Assembly: GCA_036000545.1 (NCBI GenBank)
Contig: DASYVD010000030.1
Span: 1 to 11,932, forward strand
DNA: 11,932 bases
Source: DASYVD01 sp036000545
Lineage (GTDB): Bacteria > Actinomycetota > UBA4738 > CALAEC01
Reading direction: 5' to 3'
In this document: positions 5,412 through 11,932 of the stretch, in pieces
How positions within the stretch are numbered: the first letter of the stretch is position 1
Layout: every line of letters begins with the position of its first letter
Translations under genes and position numbers: made by a program
Notes under the pieces: generated by a model
Told to the model about the DNA's origin: nothing
The model's input: only the letters and a program-made list of their open reading frames with translations
The model's database searches: none

Positions 5412-6524
5412 GTGGCGGAGACGCTGAAGGACCGCTTGATCGAGCGTATCCGCCGCGAGGGCCCGTTGACCTTCGCGGCGTTCATGGAGGCTGCCCTGTA
5501 CGACCCGGCGGATGGCTTCTACGCGCGGAGGGGTGACCGCGAGCCGGTCGGTGAGGAGGGCCATTTCGTCACCAGCCCCCACGTCTCGCCGGCGTTCGGC
5601 GACCTGCTGGCCCGGCAGCTGGCCGAGGCGTGGGATCTGCTGGGCAAGCCGGAGCGCTACTCGGTGGTGGAGCTGGGAGCGGGCGACGGCACGCTTGCCC
5701 TGCAAGTCCGCGCAGCGGTTCGAGTCGTATCGGATCTCGCCAGGGCCCTTCGATACGTCGGCGTTGAGAGGACCTCCAGTGCCATCGACCGCCTCCGGGC
5801 GCGCGGAGTGGACATCGCTCCATCGCTCGATGACGTTGGACCGATCACCGGCTGCATCGTCGCCAACGAGCTGTTGGACAACCTCCCGTTCCACCGGCTC
5901 CGGGAACGCCGGGGCCGCACGGTGGAAGTACTGGTTGGAGCAAGGGACGGCCGCCTCATCGAGGTCGAAGCCGAACCAACCGGCGAGGCACTGACGGCGA
6001 TCCGCGAGCCGCTCCGTCCCGGAGAGGAGCTGCCCGTCTCGCCCGAGGCGCTGGAGATGGTCCGGGCCATCGCGTCAGCTCTCGAGGGCGGCTACGCATT
6101 CCTCTTCGACTACGGGTTCGGCGCCGGGGAAACGCCCGGCCCCGTCCACGCCTACCGCGATCACGAGGTTCTGGCGAACGTTCTGGACGACCCGGGAAGC
6201 CGGGACGTCACGGCGGCGGTGGATCTCGCCGCCGTCGCTGCCGAGGCCAAGCGGGCCGGGTTACAGGTATGGGGACCCGTCCCACAGCGCGAGGCTCTTC
6301 TCGGCCTCGGGTTCCAGACGTGGATGCAGGGCATCCGCAATCGTCAGCGAGAAGCCGAGGCCGCCGGCGACTGGCGCGCCGCCAACCGATTGTTCGCCGA
6401 ACGCAGCAAGGCATCGATCCTCGTGGACGAGGGGAAGCTCGGCGGATTGCGGCTGCTGGTCCTCGGAACGAGGGGACTTCCCGCGCCGACCTCCGCCATC
6501 GGCGACCGCGACGCCGGCTGTTGA
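5412..6524 (+). CDS. MidA/NDUFAF7-family SAM-dependent methyltransferase
   Basis: A 370-aa cytoplasmic class I methyltransferase of the COG1565 (DUF185) family. Family hallmarks are YDPADGFYARRG (30-41), HFVTSPHVSPAFGDLLARQL (51-70), SAM-binding motif I VVELGAGDGTLA (85-96), IVANELLDNLPFHRL (149-163) and FLFDYGF (230-236). HAYRDHEVLANVLDDPGSRDVTAAVDLAAVA (247-277) matches the usual C-terminal signature. Mitochondrial NDUFAF7/MidA methylates an arginine of a complex I subunit during assembly; bacterial members have no settled substrate. The start is GTG 5412, supported by a purine-rich AGGGAGA about ten bases upstream and by the match of the MAETLKDRLIERIRREGPLTFAAFM beginning to the family. 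It stands alone on its strand: divergent from the NUDIX-MBL gene and convergent with the BTAD gene. Confidence 0.92.
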   Translation: MAETLKDRLIERIRREGPLTFAAFMEAALYDPADGFYARRGDREPVGEEGHFVTSPHVSPAFGDLLARQLAEAWDLLGKPERYSVVELGAGDGTLALQVRAAVRVVSDLARALRYVGVERTSSAIDRLRARGVDIAPSLDDVGPITGCIVANELLDNLPFHRLRERRGRTVEVLVGARDGRLIEVEAEPTGEALTAIREPLRPGEELPVSPEALEMVRAIASALEGGYAFLFDYGFGAGETPGPVHAYRDHEVLANVLDDPGSRDVTAAVDLAAVAAEAKRAGLQVWGPVPQREALLGLGFQTWMQGIRNRQREAEAAGDWRAANRLFAERSKASILVDEGKLGGLRLLVLGTRGLPAPTSAIGDRDAGC

Positions 6525-6572
6525 CCGCCCACAGGCGCTCCGCTCCTCGAAAGACCTTCGGCGCCCGCCAAT

Positions 6573-6597
6573 CGTGCTACGTGACACACGAAGCACG
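6573..6597. terminator. Weak hairpin between convergent genes
   Basis: CGTGCT (6573-6578) and AGCACG (6592-6597) form a 6-bp stem with a 13-base loop in the 82-base gap between the methyltransferase and BTAD stop codons. There is no T-run. This is the best stem I found in that gap; it may terminate either transcript, but the long loop makes it weak. Confidence 0.25.
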
Positions 6598-6606
6598 GCG
6601 GCGAAC

Positions 6607-7362
6607 TCAGGCCGACCGGAGGAGCTCCTGGAACAGCGCGTAGGTCTCGGAGGCTGGGTCTACACCGAGCTCCTCTGCTAAGAGCGTCCGGCACCGCTCG
6701 TAGGCCCTCAGGGCCTCGGCTCGGTTTCCGGCGGCCTGGTGGGCTCGCATCAGCAGCCGGTGAGCGGTCTCTCGGAACGGCTCCAGGGCAACCGCTTCCT
6801 GAGCGTCGGAGACGGCCAGCGATAGGTCGCCGCCGGAGATCCAGATCCCGGCCAGGCACTCCAGGGCCCTGACGTTGACCTCCCGGAGCTTCGCACGCGT
6901 CCGCGTGACCCACGGCCCCTCCGCCCCGGGGAGGAGGGGCCGCCGGGCGATGGCCCTGGCCGCCAGGGCCCAGCCGCAGGCATCGGGGGCCCTGTCGGCC
7001 CGAAGGAAGGACTCGGCTCGGTGGGCAGCATCCGCGGCCGCCTCGAGGTCCAGCCACGTGCCCGGCGGCAGATGGAACTGGTAGTAGCCGAAGGCCCCGG
7101 TGAGAGCACTCGAGCCGTCCAGTCCAGAGACGTCGAGCAGCCCCCGAAGCTTGCTGACGATGGCTCGCACGGCGGAGTCCCAGGCTCTGGGTCGGACTTC
7201 CCGCCAGAGCTCCTCGGCGATCTCGTCGCGGGAAAAGACCCGTTCGTGATCCAGCGCTAGCATGGTGAACACCACCCGGCCCTGGACTCCCGGGAAGCCG
7301 TCTACCAGCCGCCGGCCGGAATCGATGCACGTCCTGCCGGCCAGGTACAGGCGGAGGCTCAT
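6607..7362 (-). CDS. SARP-like BTAD-domain transcriptional regulator
   Basis: A 251-aa predicted transcription activator of the AfsR/DnrI/RedD type. Residues 1-100 form an OmpR-like winged helix (LRLYLAGRTCIDSGRRLVDGFPGVQGRVVFTMLAL, then VFSRDEIAEELWREVRPRAWDSAVRAIVSKLRGLL, then a YYQFHLPPGTWLD wing). Residues 105-251 are the bacterial transcriptional activation domain: helical repeats ending in the signature EPFRETAHRLLMRAHQAAGNRAEALRAYERCRTLLAEELGVDPASETYALFQELL. No NB-ARC or C-terminal TPR domain is attached, so it is a short stand-alone SARP. ATG 7362 is chosen because GGAGG and a G-run lie just before it; a TTG five codons upstream (7377) has no comparable site. It is divergent from the DUF1059-ABM operon, and the gap between them carries SARP-like direct repeats, so that operon is its probable target and autoregulation is possible. 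Confidence 0.9.
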   Translation of the reverse strand: MSLRLYLAGRTCIDSGRRLVDGFPGVQGRVVFTMLALDHERVFSRDEIAEELWREVRPRAWDSAVRAIVSKLRGLLDVSGLDGSSALTGAFGYYQFHLPPGTWLDLEAAADAAHRAESFLRADRAPDACGWALAARAIARRPLLPGAEGPWVTRTRAKLREVNVRALECLAGIWISGGDLSLAVSDAQEAVALEPFRETAHRLLMRAHQAAGNRAEALRAYERCRTLLAEELGVDPASETYALFQELLRSA

Positions 7363-7405
7363 CCAACCCCCCTCCAACCGGACACCAACGGGGCGAGCGT
7401 ACTAT
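7362..7405 (+). promoter_or_regulatory. Three 11-bp-spaced heptamers plus -10: candidate SARP operator
   Basis: TCCAACC occurs at 7362-7368 and 7373-7379, and ACCAACG at 7384-7390: three direct heptamers separated by exactly 4 bases, an 11-bp period. TACTAT (7400-7405) follows after 9 bases and is a good TAnnnT -10 for the DUF1059 gene, whose likely start is at 7429. SARP activators are known to bind heptameric direct repeats with 4-bp spacers that overlap the -35 position, ending about 8 bp before the -10. The geometry here matches, and the adjacent gene encodes a BTAD regulator. The first heptamer touches the BTAD start codon (7360-7362) and covers its leader, so autoregulation is possible. 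Binding itself is inferred. Confidence 0.6.
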
Positions 7406-7428
7406 CGCGCGGGAAGGGGGTGGAGCCA

Positions 7429-7584
7429 TTGGCTGAAGCGATGTGGCACGCGAAGTGCGACTGCGGCTGGGAGGCCCAAGCGCCCAAGGGCGAGCTCGTG
7501 GCTCTCATCCAGCAGCACGCCCGCGAGGTACACAGCATGGAGATCACCCCCGAGCAGGCCCTGGCGCAGGCCCGCCCAGCCTGA
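7429..7584 (+). CDS. DUF1059 family small protein
   Basis: A 51-aa protein: a short lead, then WHAKCDCGWEAQAPKGELVALIQQHAREVHSMEITPEQALAQARPA, which matches the small DUF1059 family (CDCGW near the start, ELV...HARE.H in the helix, and a final EQ-A-A-RP). Cys-10, Cys-12, His-30 and His-35 are placed so that a small metal site is conceivable, but no function is established for the family. The start is uncertain: TTG 7429 is preferred because the purine-rich GGAAGGGGG lies about 8 bases upstream. GTG 7420 and ATG 7441 are in-frame alternatives. It is the first gene after the candidate SARP promoter and lies 34 bases ahead of the ABM-like gene on the same strand. Confidence 0.8.
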   Translation: MAEAMWHAKCDCGWEAQAPKGELVALIQQHAREVHSMEITPEQALAQARPA

Positions 7585-7618
7585 CCGATCGGCGTCGAAG
7601 ACCAAGAGAGGAGGAGCC

Positions 7619-7918
7619 ATGGCGGTCACGGTCACCATCCGCGGAAGGCTGCGGGAGGATCAGGACGCGATCCGGAAGATCCACGACCAGGTCACCGGTG
7701 CGACCAAGGAGATGGCCATGCAGGCCGGCGACATCTCCCACCGGGTCTACCTCAACCCCCAGGATTCCCGCGACTTCCTGGGCATCGACGAGTGGCAGTC
7801 ACCCGAGGCCGTTCAGGCGTTCTCGGCCAACCCCCAGATCCAGGAGTTCTTCGGCCGGATGTTCGAAGGAGCGCCCGAGGTCACCATCTGGACCGATTCC
7901 GGCTGGAACCAATGGTAA
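7619..7918 (+). CDS. ABM-like dimeric alpha/beta-barrel protein
   Basis: A 99-aa protein with the length and alternating pattern of a ferredoxin-like (dimeric alpha/beta-barrel) domain, resembling antibiotic biosynthesis monooxygenase (ABM) family members: strand VTVTIRGRL, helix EDQDAIRKIHDQVTGATKEMAMQ, strand ISHRVYLN, strand FLGIDEWQ, helix SPEAVQAFSANPQIQEFFGRMF, strand EVTIWTD. ABM-like proteins include cofactor-free monooxygenases and many non-enzymatic relatives; I see no residue set that proves oxygenase activity. ATG 7619 has a strong AGAGGAGGAG site just upstream. It probably shares a transcript with the DUF1059 gene, so a small-molecule or stress-related role under BTAD control is possible but unproven. 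A strong hairpin follows its stop. Confidence 0.75.
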   Translation: MAVTVTIRGRLREDQDAIRKIHDQVTGATKEMAMQAGDISHRVYLNPQDSRDFLGIDEWQSPEAVQAFSANPQIQEFFGRMFEGAPEVTIWTDSGWNQW

Positions 7919-7930
7919 GCAATCCGCAGA

Positions 7931-7964
7931 GCCGGGGACTTTCCCCGGCGGGCGCCTTCGGCCC
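7931..7964. terminator. Bidirectional terminator hairpin
   Basis: GCCGGGGA (7931-7938) and TCCCCGGC (7942-7949) form a perfect 8-bp GC-rich stem with a CTT loop, 13 bases after the ABM-like stop. A second, weaker stem (GGGC 7950-7953 with GCCC 7961-7964) follows at once. The pair lies between the converging ABM-like and TPR reading frames (the latter ends at 7976), so it can serve both. There is no strong T-run. Confidence 0.6.
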
Positions 7965-7975
7965 GAGGTAGGGTG

Positions 7976-8878
7976 CTAGGCGCCCCCGGCCAGCTTCTCG
8001 AGCAGAGCGCTGGCCCTGGCCGCACCGGCGACGTTCCCCTTCCGCTCCTGGAGCTCGAGCGCCCGCTGAGCGTAAGGGACCCCTTCCGCCGGCCGACCGA
8101 GCAGTCGTAGTACCTCCGCATTGTCTCTGAGCGCCTTGTCCTGCAGATGGACATCGTCAATACTGGTCTCGGCAATCCTGAGGGCCTCGCGGACCAGCTC
8201 CTCGGCACGGGCGATCTCCCCTCTGCGGGCAAGGACCTTCCCCCGTACCCTTCGCCAGTCGACCTGAGACACGAGATCATCCGGCGACGTAGCCTCTTCG
8301 CTCTCCCTGGTCCAGGAAAGCGCCTCGTCGTAGCGGCCCAGCGTGTACAGGGCATCGGCGAGAGTCGACGCTACGGTCGAGAATCGCCCTGTCTCCCCCA
8401 TCTCCCGGAAGATCTCGCAACCGCGTCGCTGCTCGCGTTCGGCTGCGACCGCGTTTCCCGCCAACAGCTCGAAGTCACCCGCTTGATTGGCCATCCTGGC
8501 GGAGAAGTACCTCAACCCGAGCTCGTCCTGGAGACTCCGGGATCGGTCGAACAGAGCTCGGCCCTCCGGGAAGCGGCCCTGCATGCCGTAGAGCTGGGCG
8601 AGGATAGGGAGGACCGCCACCTCCAGCATGGGGCTATCCGCAGCTCTTCGAACGATCTCTTCGCACCGCGGGATGGCCTCAGCCACCGCCGCCGGTCCGT
8701 AGAGGAGCGCCCCGCCCAACAGCCGGGCGCTCATCGCCTCTTCCCGCACATCGCCGGCGCGCCTGGCGTGCTCCATGGCCCGGACCGCGGCCTCCTCCAT
8801 CTCCCCTCGCCGCGCCAGCCCGTTCCACATGTCTGTTGCCAACGTCCAAGCCTTTGCCAGACCGCCGTCGTCTCCCAA
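7976..8878 (-). CDS. TPR region severed from the cyclase-ATPase by an in-frame stop
   Basis: This is a helical repeat region in the same frame as the cyclase-ATPase gene directly upstream on the strand. Open sequence runs from the codon after the TAG (8935) to the stop at 7976. Residues read as TPR-like helix pairs: NGLARRGEMEEAAVRAMEHARRAGD, LYGMQGRFPEGRALFDRS, LYTLGRYDEALSWTRES, VLARRGEIARAEELVREALRIAE, and LLGRPAEGVPYAQRALELQERKGN. The only early start is TTG 8878, with GGAG abutting it and so too close to act as a ribosome site. Independent translation is doubtful and a pseudogene remnant or a base error is more likely. It aligns end to end with the paralogous tail at 11104-11932, sharing DDLVSQ, WRRVR and LARRG. 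Joined to 8936-11071 the frame encodes 1,030 amino acids plus the amber position. Confidence 0.6.
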   Translation of the reverse strand: MGDDGGLAKAWTLATDMWNGLARRGEMEEAAVRAMEHARRAGDVREEAMSARLLGGALLYGPAAVAEAIPRCEEIVRRAADSPMLEVAVLPILAQLYGMQGRFPEGRALFDRSRSLQDELGLRYFSARMANQAGDFELLAGNAVAAEREQRRGCEIFREMGETGRFSTVASTLADALYTLGRYDEALSWTRESEEATSPDDLVSQVDWRRVRGKVLARRGEIARAEELVREALRIAETSIDDVHLQDKALRDNAEVLRLLGRPAEGVPYAQRALELQERKGNVAGAARASALLEKLAGGA

Positions 8879-8935
8879 CTCCAGGAAGACCTCTATCGCC
8901 TGCTTCGCCTCCTCGAGGACTTCCGTCCAGACGGA

Positions 8936-8938
8936 CTA
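8936..8938 (-). other. In-frame TAG splitting the cyclase-ATPase-TPR frame
   Basis: The codon after RASNDP is TAG. Beyond it the same frame continues with SVWTEVLEEAKQAIEVFLELGDDGGLAKAW and 300 further residues that fit the protein's TPR tail. A single substitution from TGG or CAG would create it. TAG ends the DUF2089-like and pirin genes in this window, so it is a normal stop in this organism. Confidence 0.8.
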
Positions 8939-11071
8939 AGGATCATTCGACGCCCGGAGATGAGCCGGTTCAACGCGAGCCAGCCACTCCAGACGCCGAT
9001 CCCCGGACGCGACGGCACTCGCCACTGCTTGGGCGAAGAGCCCTTGGGCTGACTCCCACTGGCCCGCCTCCTTGAGCGCGGTGGCTAGATCAGTCAGCAC
9101 GGCCGGTCGAGCTATGTCGGCTGGTAGCAGCTCAGCGGCCCTGCTCAGTAGGTTGACCGCTGCTCGCATGTCCCCCCGCTGGAGGGCCCGGCGTCCGGGC
9201 GCCGCCAGACGGGCGGCGGCCCGTCGACCGAGCTGGCGCGAGGCCTCATCGACACGGCCGAGTTCGGCTCGGTACCGGTATGACTGCTCGAGATGATAAC
9301 CGAGGATCTCCTCGTACTCGGCGACGCGCTGGCCGGCCTTGCGCTCGAGCCAACCCGCGAAGCGTTCATGGAGGTCCGCTCGGGTTCGCTTCGGCACGGT
9401 TTCGTACGCCGCCTCCCGGACGAGGATGTGGCTGAACCGGAAAGCGTCCTCTCCGGCGAAACCAACGCGCTCCGGCCGGATCAGTTCCCTGCGGAGGAGT
9501 GCCTGAAGGTGGGCGCCAACTCGATCACTCATCTCTTGAGGCGCCAGCGCTGCCACCGCTCCCCAGTAGAAGACCTTCCCGACTACCGCGGCGCGCTGGA
9601 TGACCGCTCGTTCTTCCTCGCTGAGCCGGTCGAGCCGGGCCGACAGGAGGGCGTGGATCGAACTGGGGAGAGCCAGCGCCGAGAGGTCACCGCGAGGATG
9701 CCAGTGGCCGTCCTCCCGAACCAGGAGTCCGTCATCGATCAGCATCCGCAGGAGCTCCTCCACGAAGAGGGGGTTTCCTTCCGCCGCATCGATGATCCGG
9801 GTCCGGACGTCCGCGGGGAATTCGGCCCGGCCGACAAGATTGCCGATCAGGTCCTCGCTGTCGCGGTCGGAGAGAGGCTGAAGGATCACCGCCGAACCGC
9901 CGACCCATTCGGGCCGGGTATCGCGGAGCTCCGGACGGGCGGTGGAAAGGATGAGGATGGATCGGTCGGCGCTGAACTCCACGAGATAGTCGATCAGATC
10001 CAGCAGCGTGGACTCGGCCCAGTGCACGTCTTCGGCGACCAGGACCATGGGGGTGTCGCGAGCCAAGCTCTCCAGGACTCGCCGGACCGCCCAGAACATC
10101 TCGTGGATGTCGCCACCACTTTCACCCAGGCCGAGGACTGCGGACACCCGGTCAGCCACCAGTCCCGCGTCTTCGAATCCACTCACGAGGGAGGTGATCC
10201 GGGCCCGAGCTTCCTCCCGAGAGTCTCCCTCACTGATGCCGGCCGCCGCCCTGATCGCCTCCGCGATGGGCCAGAACGTGATGCCCTCGCCGTAAGGAAG
10301 GCAGCGTCCGAAGAGAACCTGGGCACGACCGACAAGCTCAGCAACGAGCTCCGCCACGAGTCGCGACTTGCCGACGCCTGCCTCTCCTACCACGGTGACC
10401 AGACCGCAAGCGGGCGTCCCGACGACGTCCCCGAACGCCTTCTCCAACTGGGCGAGTTCAGCATCTCTCCCGACCAGCGGGGAATCGAGACGCCGCGTGT
10501 GGGCGGCGGCAACGGGACGGACCTCCAACAGCCGGTGAGCGGCGACCGGTTCCGACTTTCCTTTGAGGGACAACGGGCCCGCGGGCTCGGTGATGACCGC
10601 GTCGAGGATCAGCCGGCGCGTTTCCTCACCGATCAGGATCTCCCCCGGCTCGGCGGACTGTTCCAGTCGGGCGGCGACGTTCACGGCGTCCCCCGTGACG
10701 AACGACTCTCCGCTCGAGGGATCCCCCACGACGACCTTGCCGGTGTTCACCCCGATTCGGGCCTGAAGACGGACACCCAACTCACCTTCCAGCTCCTCAT
10801 TGAGCCGAAGGAGCGCCCTGCGCAGGTCGTCTCCGGCTCGGACTGCGCGAAGGGCGTCGTCCTCGTGCGCCTGCGGGACACCGAATACCGCCATCACCGC
10901 GTCACCGATGAACTTTTCGACCGTCCCTCCGTGTCGCTCGATCACCGTGCGAGCCTCGTCGAAGTAGCGGGAGATGACCTCGCGGAGGGATTCGGGATCG
11001 AGCCGCTCGCCCAGCGCGGTGGACCCAGTGATATCGGCGAACAGAGCCGTGACGGTTTTCCGGGCCTTCAC
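8936..11071 (-). CDS. Class III cyclase - STAND ATPase protein, C-terminally interrupted
   Basis: 711 residues as interrupted. Residues 5-160 are a class III nucleotidyl cyclase domain: ALFADITGST with metal ligand Asp-13, VEKFIGDAVMAVFG with Lys-53 and metal ligand Asp-57, and VTGDAVNVAARLE with transition-state Asn-131 and Arg-135. The place of the adenine-selecting Asp of classical adenylyl cyclases appears to be Phe-124, so activity or specificity may differ. Residues 198-460 are a STAND-type ATPase (COG3899-like): Walker A GEAGVGKS (229-236), Walker B PMVLVAEDVHW (341-351), GNPLFVEEL (432-440). A helical region follows (about 470-600), then the first TPR-like repeats from 620. The protein ends at the TAG, whereas relatives continue with a long TPR tail. 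GTG 11071 is the start, as an in-frame TAG lies upstream; no clear Shine-Dalgarno. It lies 32 bp after the paralogue's stop. Confidence 0.88.
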   Translation of the reverse strand: MKARKTVTALFADITGSTALGERLDPESLREVISRYFDEARTVIERHGGTVEKFIGDAVMAVFGVPQAHEDDALRAVRAGDDLRRALLRLNEELEGELGVRLQARIGVNTGKVVVGDPSSGESFVTGDAVNVAARLEQSAEPGEILIGEETRRLILDAVITEPAGPLSLKGKSEPVAAHRLLEVRPVAAAHTRRLDSPLVGRDAELAQLEKAFGDVVGTPACGLVTVVGEAGVGKSRLVAELVAELVGRAQVLFGRCLPYGEGITFWPIAEAIRAAAGISEGDSREEARARITSLVSGFEDAGLVADRVSAVLGLGESGGDIHEMFWAVRRVLESLARDTPMVLVAEDVHWAESTLLDLIDYLVEFSADRSILILSTARPELRDTRPEWVGGSAVILQPLSDRDSEDLIGNLVGRAEFPADVRTRIIDAAEGNPLFVEELLRMLIDDGLLVREDGHWHPRGDLSALALPSSIHALLSARLDRLSEEERAVIQRAAVVGKVFYWGAVAALAPQEMSDRVGAHLQALLRRELIRPERVGFAGEDAFRFSHILVREAAYETVPKRTRADLHERFAGWLERKAGQRVAEYEEILGYHLEQSYRYRAELGRVDEASRQLGRRAAARLAAPGRRALQRGDMRAAVNLLSRAAELLPADIARPAVLTDLATALKEAGQWESAQGLFAQAVASAVASGDRRLEWLARVEPAHLRASNDP

Positions 11072-11103
11072 AGATGAGAGTCTGGGAGACTACCCCGGTC
11101 CGT

Positions 11104-11932
11104 TCAAGGGGAGGCGCCACCCGCGGGGAGAGTGAGGTCCGCGATCAGCGCTCGGGCGCGATGGGCTGAGACAACGTTGCCCTTCTGCTCGAAGAGGCCC
11201 AGGGCCCTCTGGGCCGCTCGTTGCGCGTCCTTGCTCCGGCCGGCCAGGCGGAGGACCTCCGCCAGGTCCATGAGCAGCTGCCCCTTGTAGGAGGGGTAGT
11301 CGCTGGGCTCCGAGATCGCTACCGCTTGTTCGGCGAGCGCAACGGCTGCCTCCAGCTGCCCGCGCCGGGCGAGGATCTTCGCCCGGACTCGCCGCCAACC
11401 CGCCTGAGAGACGAGATCGTCGGGGCCTGAGGTCTCCTCACTCATCCGAGTGAAACGCTCGGCCTCCTCGTACTGTCCCTGCAGGTAGATCGCGTCGGCG
11501 AGGATGGCGGCGGCAGTCGACAGGTAGCCCGTCTCGCCGAGGCGCTCCAGGGTGTCGACGCACCATCTCAACTCTCGCTCCGCCGAGGCCGGGTCCGCCC
11601 AGATGTTCTGCTGGCAGAACTCCCACCTCACGGTGGCCGCATTCACGATCTGGCCCAGGTCCTCGTGGAGACGAATGGCACGCTCCGATTGCCGACGTCC
11701 TTCCTCGACGCGACCCTGGATCGCGAGCAGGATGGAGCGAGCCCAGAAGACTGAAGCCTCCACGAAATGGTCTTCCCCCGCCCGCTCCCGGATCTCCTCC
11801 AGGCGCTGGAGCCCCTTGCTGGCCTCCACCGGTCCGTACGCAACCGGAGAAGTCATGTTCGAGAGGCTCTCGATCTCTTCCTGCCGGTCACCGGCTCGAC
11901 GAGCGTGCTCGAAGGCCCGCTCGAGCGCCTTC
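11104..11932 (-). CDS. TPR tail of a paralogous protein, 5' end beyond window
   Basis: The frame is open from the right edge (ALERAFEHARRAGDRQEEIESLSN) to the stop at 11104, so the gene starts beyond the window; ATG 11856 is internal. The sequence is helical TPR-like repeats, with WADPASAERELRWCVDTLERLGE, AIYLQGQYEEAERFTRMSEE, LARRGQLEAAVALAEQAVAISE and LAGRSKDAQRAAQRALGLFEQKGN. It is colinear with the tail at 7976-8878, sharing EHARRAGD, GETG.LST, SGPDDLVSQ/SPDDLVSQ, WRRVR.K.LARRG and KGNV. I infer that the missing part is another cyclase-ATPase, or at least an ATPase, and that the two genes are a tandem duplication, probably in one transcript. TPR tails bind protein partners; the partner is unknown. 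Confidence 0.8.
   Translation of the reverse strand, partial: KALERAFEHARRAGDRQEEIESLSNMTSPVAYGPVEASKGLQRLEEIRERAGEDHFVEASVFWARSILLAIQGRVEEGRRQSERAIRLHEDLGQIVNAATVRWEFCQQNIWADPASAERELRWCVDTLERLGETGYLSTAAAILADAIYLQGQYEEAERFTRMSEETSGPDDLVSQAGWRRVRAKILARRGQLEAAVALAEQAVAISEPSDYPSYKGQLLMDLAEVLRLAGRSKDAQRAAQRALGLFEQKGNVVSAHRARALIADLTLPAGGASP

Noticed and set aside
6344..7429. A 361-codon minus-strand frame over the BTAD gene
   Set aside because: Different frame from the BTAD protein, no domain, and it crosses the convergent junction into the methyltransferase gene.
7262..7618. Longer N-terminus for the ABM-like protein
   Set aside because: The extension overlaps the BTAD start, the candidate operator and the DUF1059 gene. 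ATG 7619 has a strong ribosome site and gives a typical domain length.
8936..8938. TAG read as an amino acid (stop-codon recoding)
   Set aside because: TAG terminates the DUF2089-like and pirin genes in the same window, and no recoding element is evident after this codon.
9293..11077. A 594-codon open frame on the plus strand
   Set aside because: It is antisense to the cyclase-ATPase gene, whose domains and motifs are clear. Its own translation shows no recognisable domain and is typical of open shadow frames in GC-rich DNA.
1..11932. tRNA, rRNA, CRISPR array, insertion sequence or attachment site
   Set aside because: I saw no cloverleaf, no regularly spaced repeat array, no transposase or integrase frame and no long terminal inverted repeats. 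The only regular repeats are the short ones listed.

Overview
The window is GC-rich, densely coded bacterial DNA with no RNA gene, insertion sequence or CRISPR array that I could see. It most resembles a chromosomal segment from an F420-using member of the Actinomycetota or a close high-GC relative. The reasons are the tail of a PPOX-class F420-dependent enzyme, a BTAD (SARP-type) regulator, a long cyclase-ATPase-TPR protein next to a paralogue, frequent GTG and TTG starts, and TAnnnT-type -10 elements. The lineage is inferred from gene content, not from a marker gene.

Layout. (1) 1-192: 3' end of a PPOX/F420 enzyme gene. (2) 250-1492: an AT-rich inverted repeat precedes a two-gene operon. 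Its first gene is a small DUF2089-like helix-turn-helix protein. Its second is an exported membrane-anchored protein, overlapping the first by 26 bp and broken by an apparent one-base loss near 971. (3) 1552-2550: a pirin. (4) 2573-5376, minus strand: a NUDIX-MBL-zinc-ribbon fusion, then a 133-aa protein of unknown function, then an aquaporin with a plant-TIP-like selectivity filter. (5) 5412-6524: a MidA/NDUFAF7-family methyltransferase, divergent from the fusion gene across 35 bp. (6) 6607-7918: a BTAD regulator divergent from a DUF1059 - ABM-like two-gene operon. The shared intergenic region carries three heptamer direct repeats at exact 11-bp spacing, ending 9 bp before a -10-like TACTAT, which is the architecture described for SARP operators. 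(7) 7976-11932, minus strand: a class III cyclase - STAND ATPase - TPR protein whose frame is cut by one in-frame TAG at 8936-8938. Behind it lies the TPR tail of a paralogue that runs off the right edge.

How the genes may work together. The best-supported regulatory circuit is the BTAD protein acting on the divergent DUF1059-ABM operon through the repeats at 7362-7390. The DUF2089-like protein is translationally coupled to its membrane partner and is a candidate to bind the repeats upstream of its own operon. The two broken frames (near 971 and at 8936) could be real pseudogenisation or assembly errors. TAG is an ordinary stop elsewhere in the window, so recoding is unlikely.
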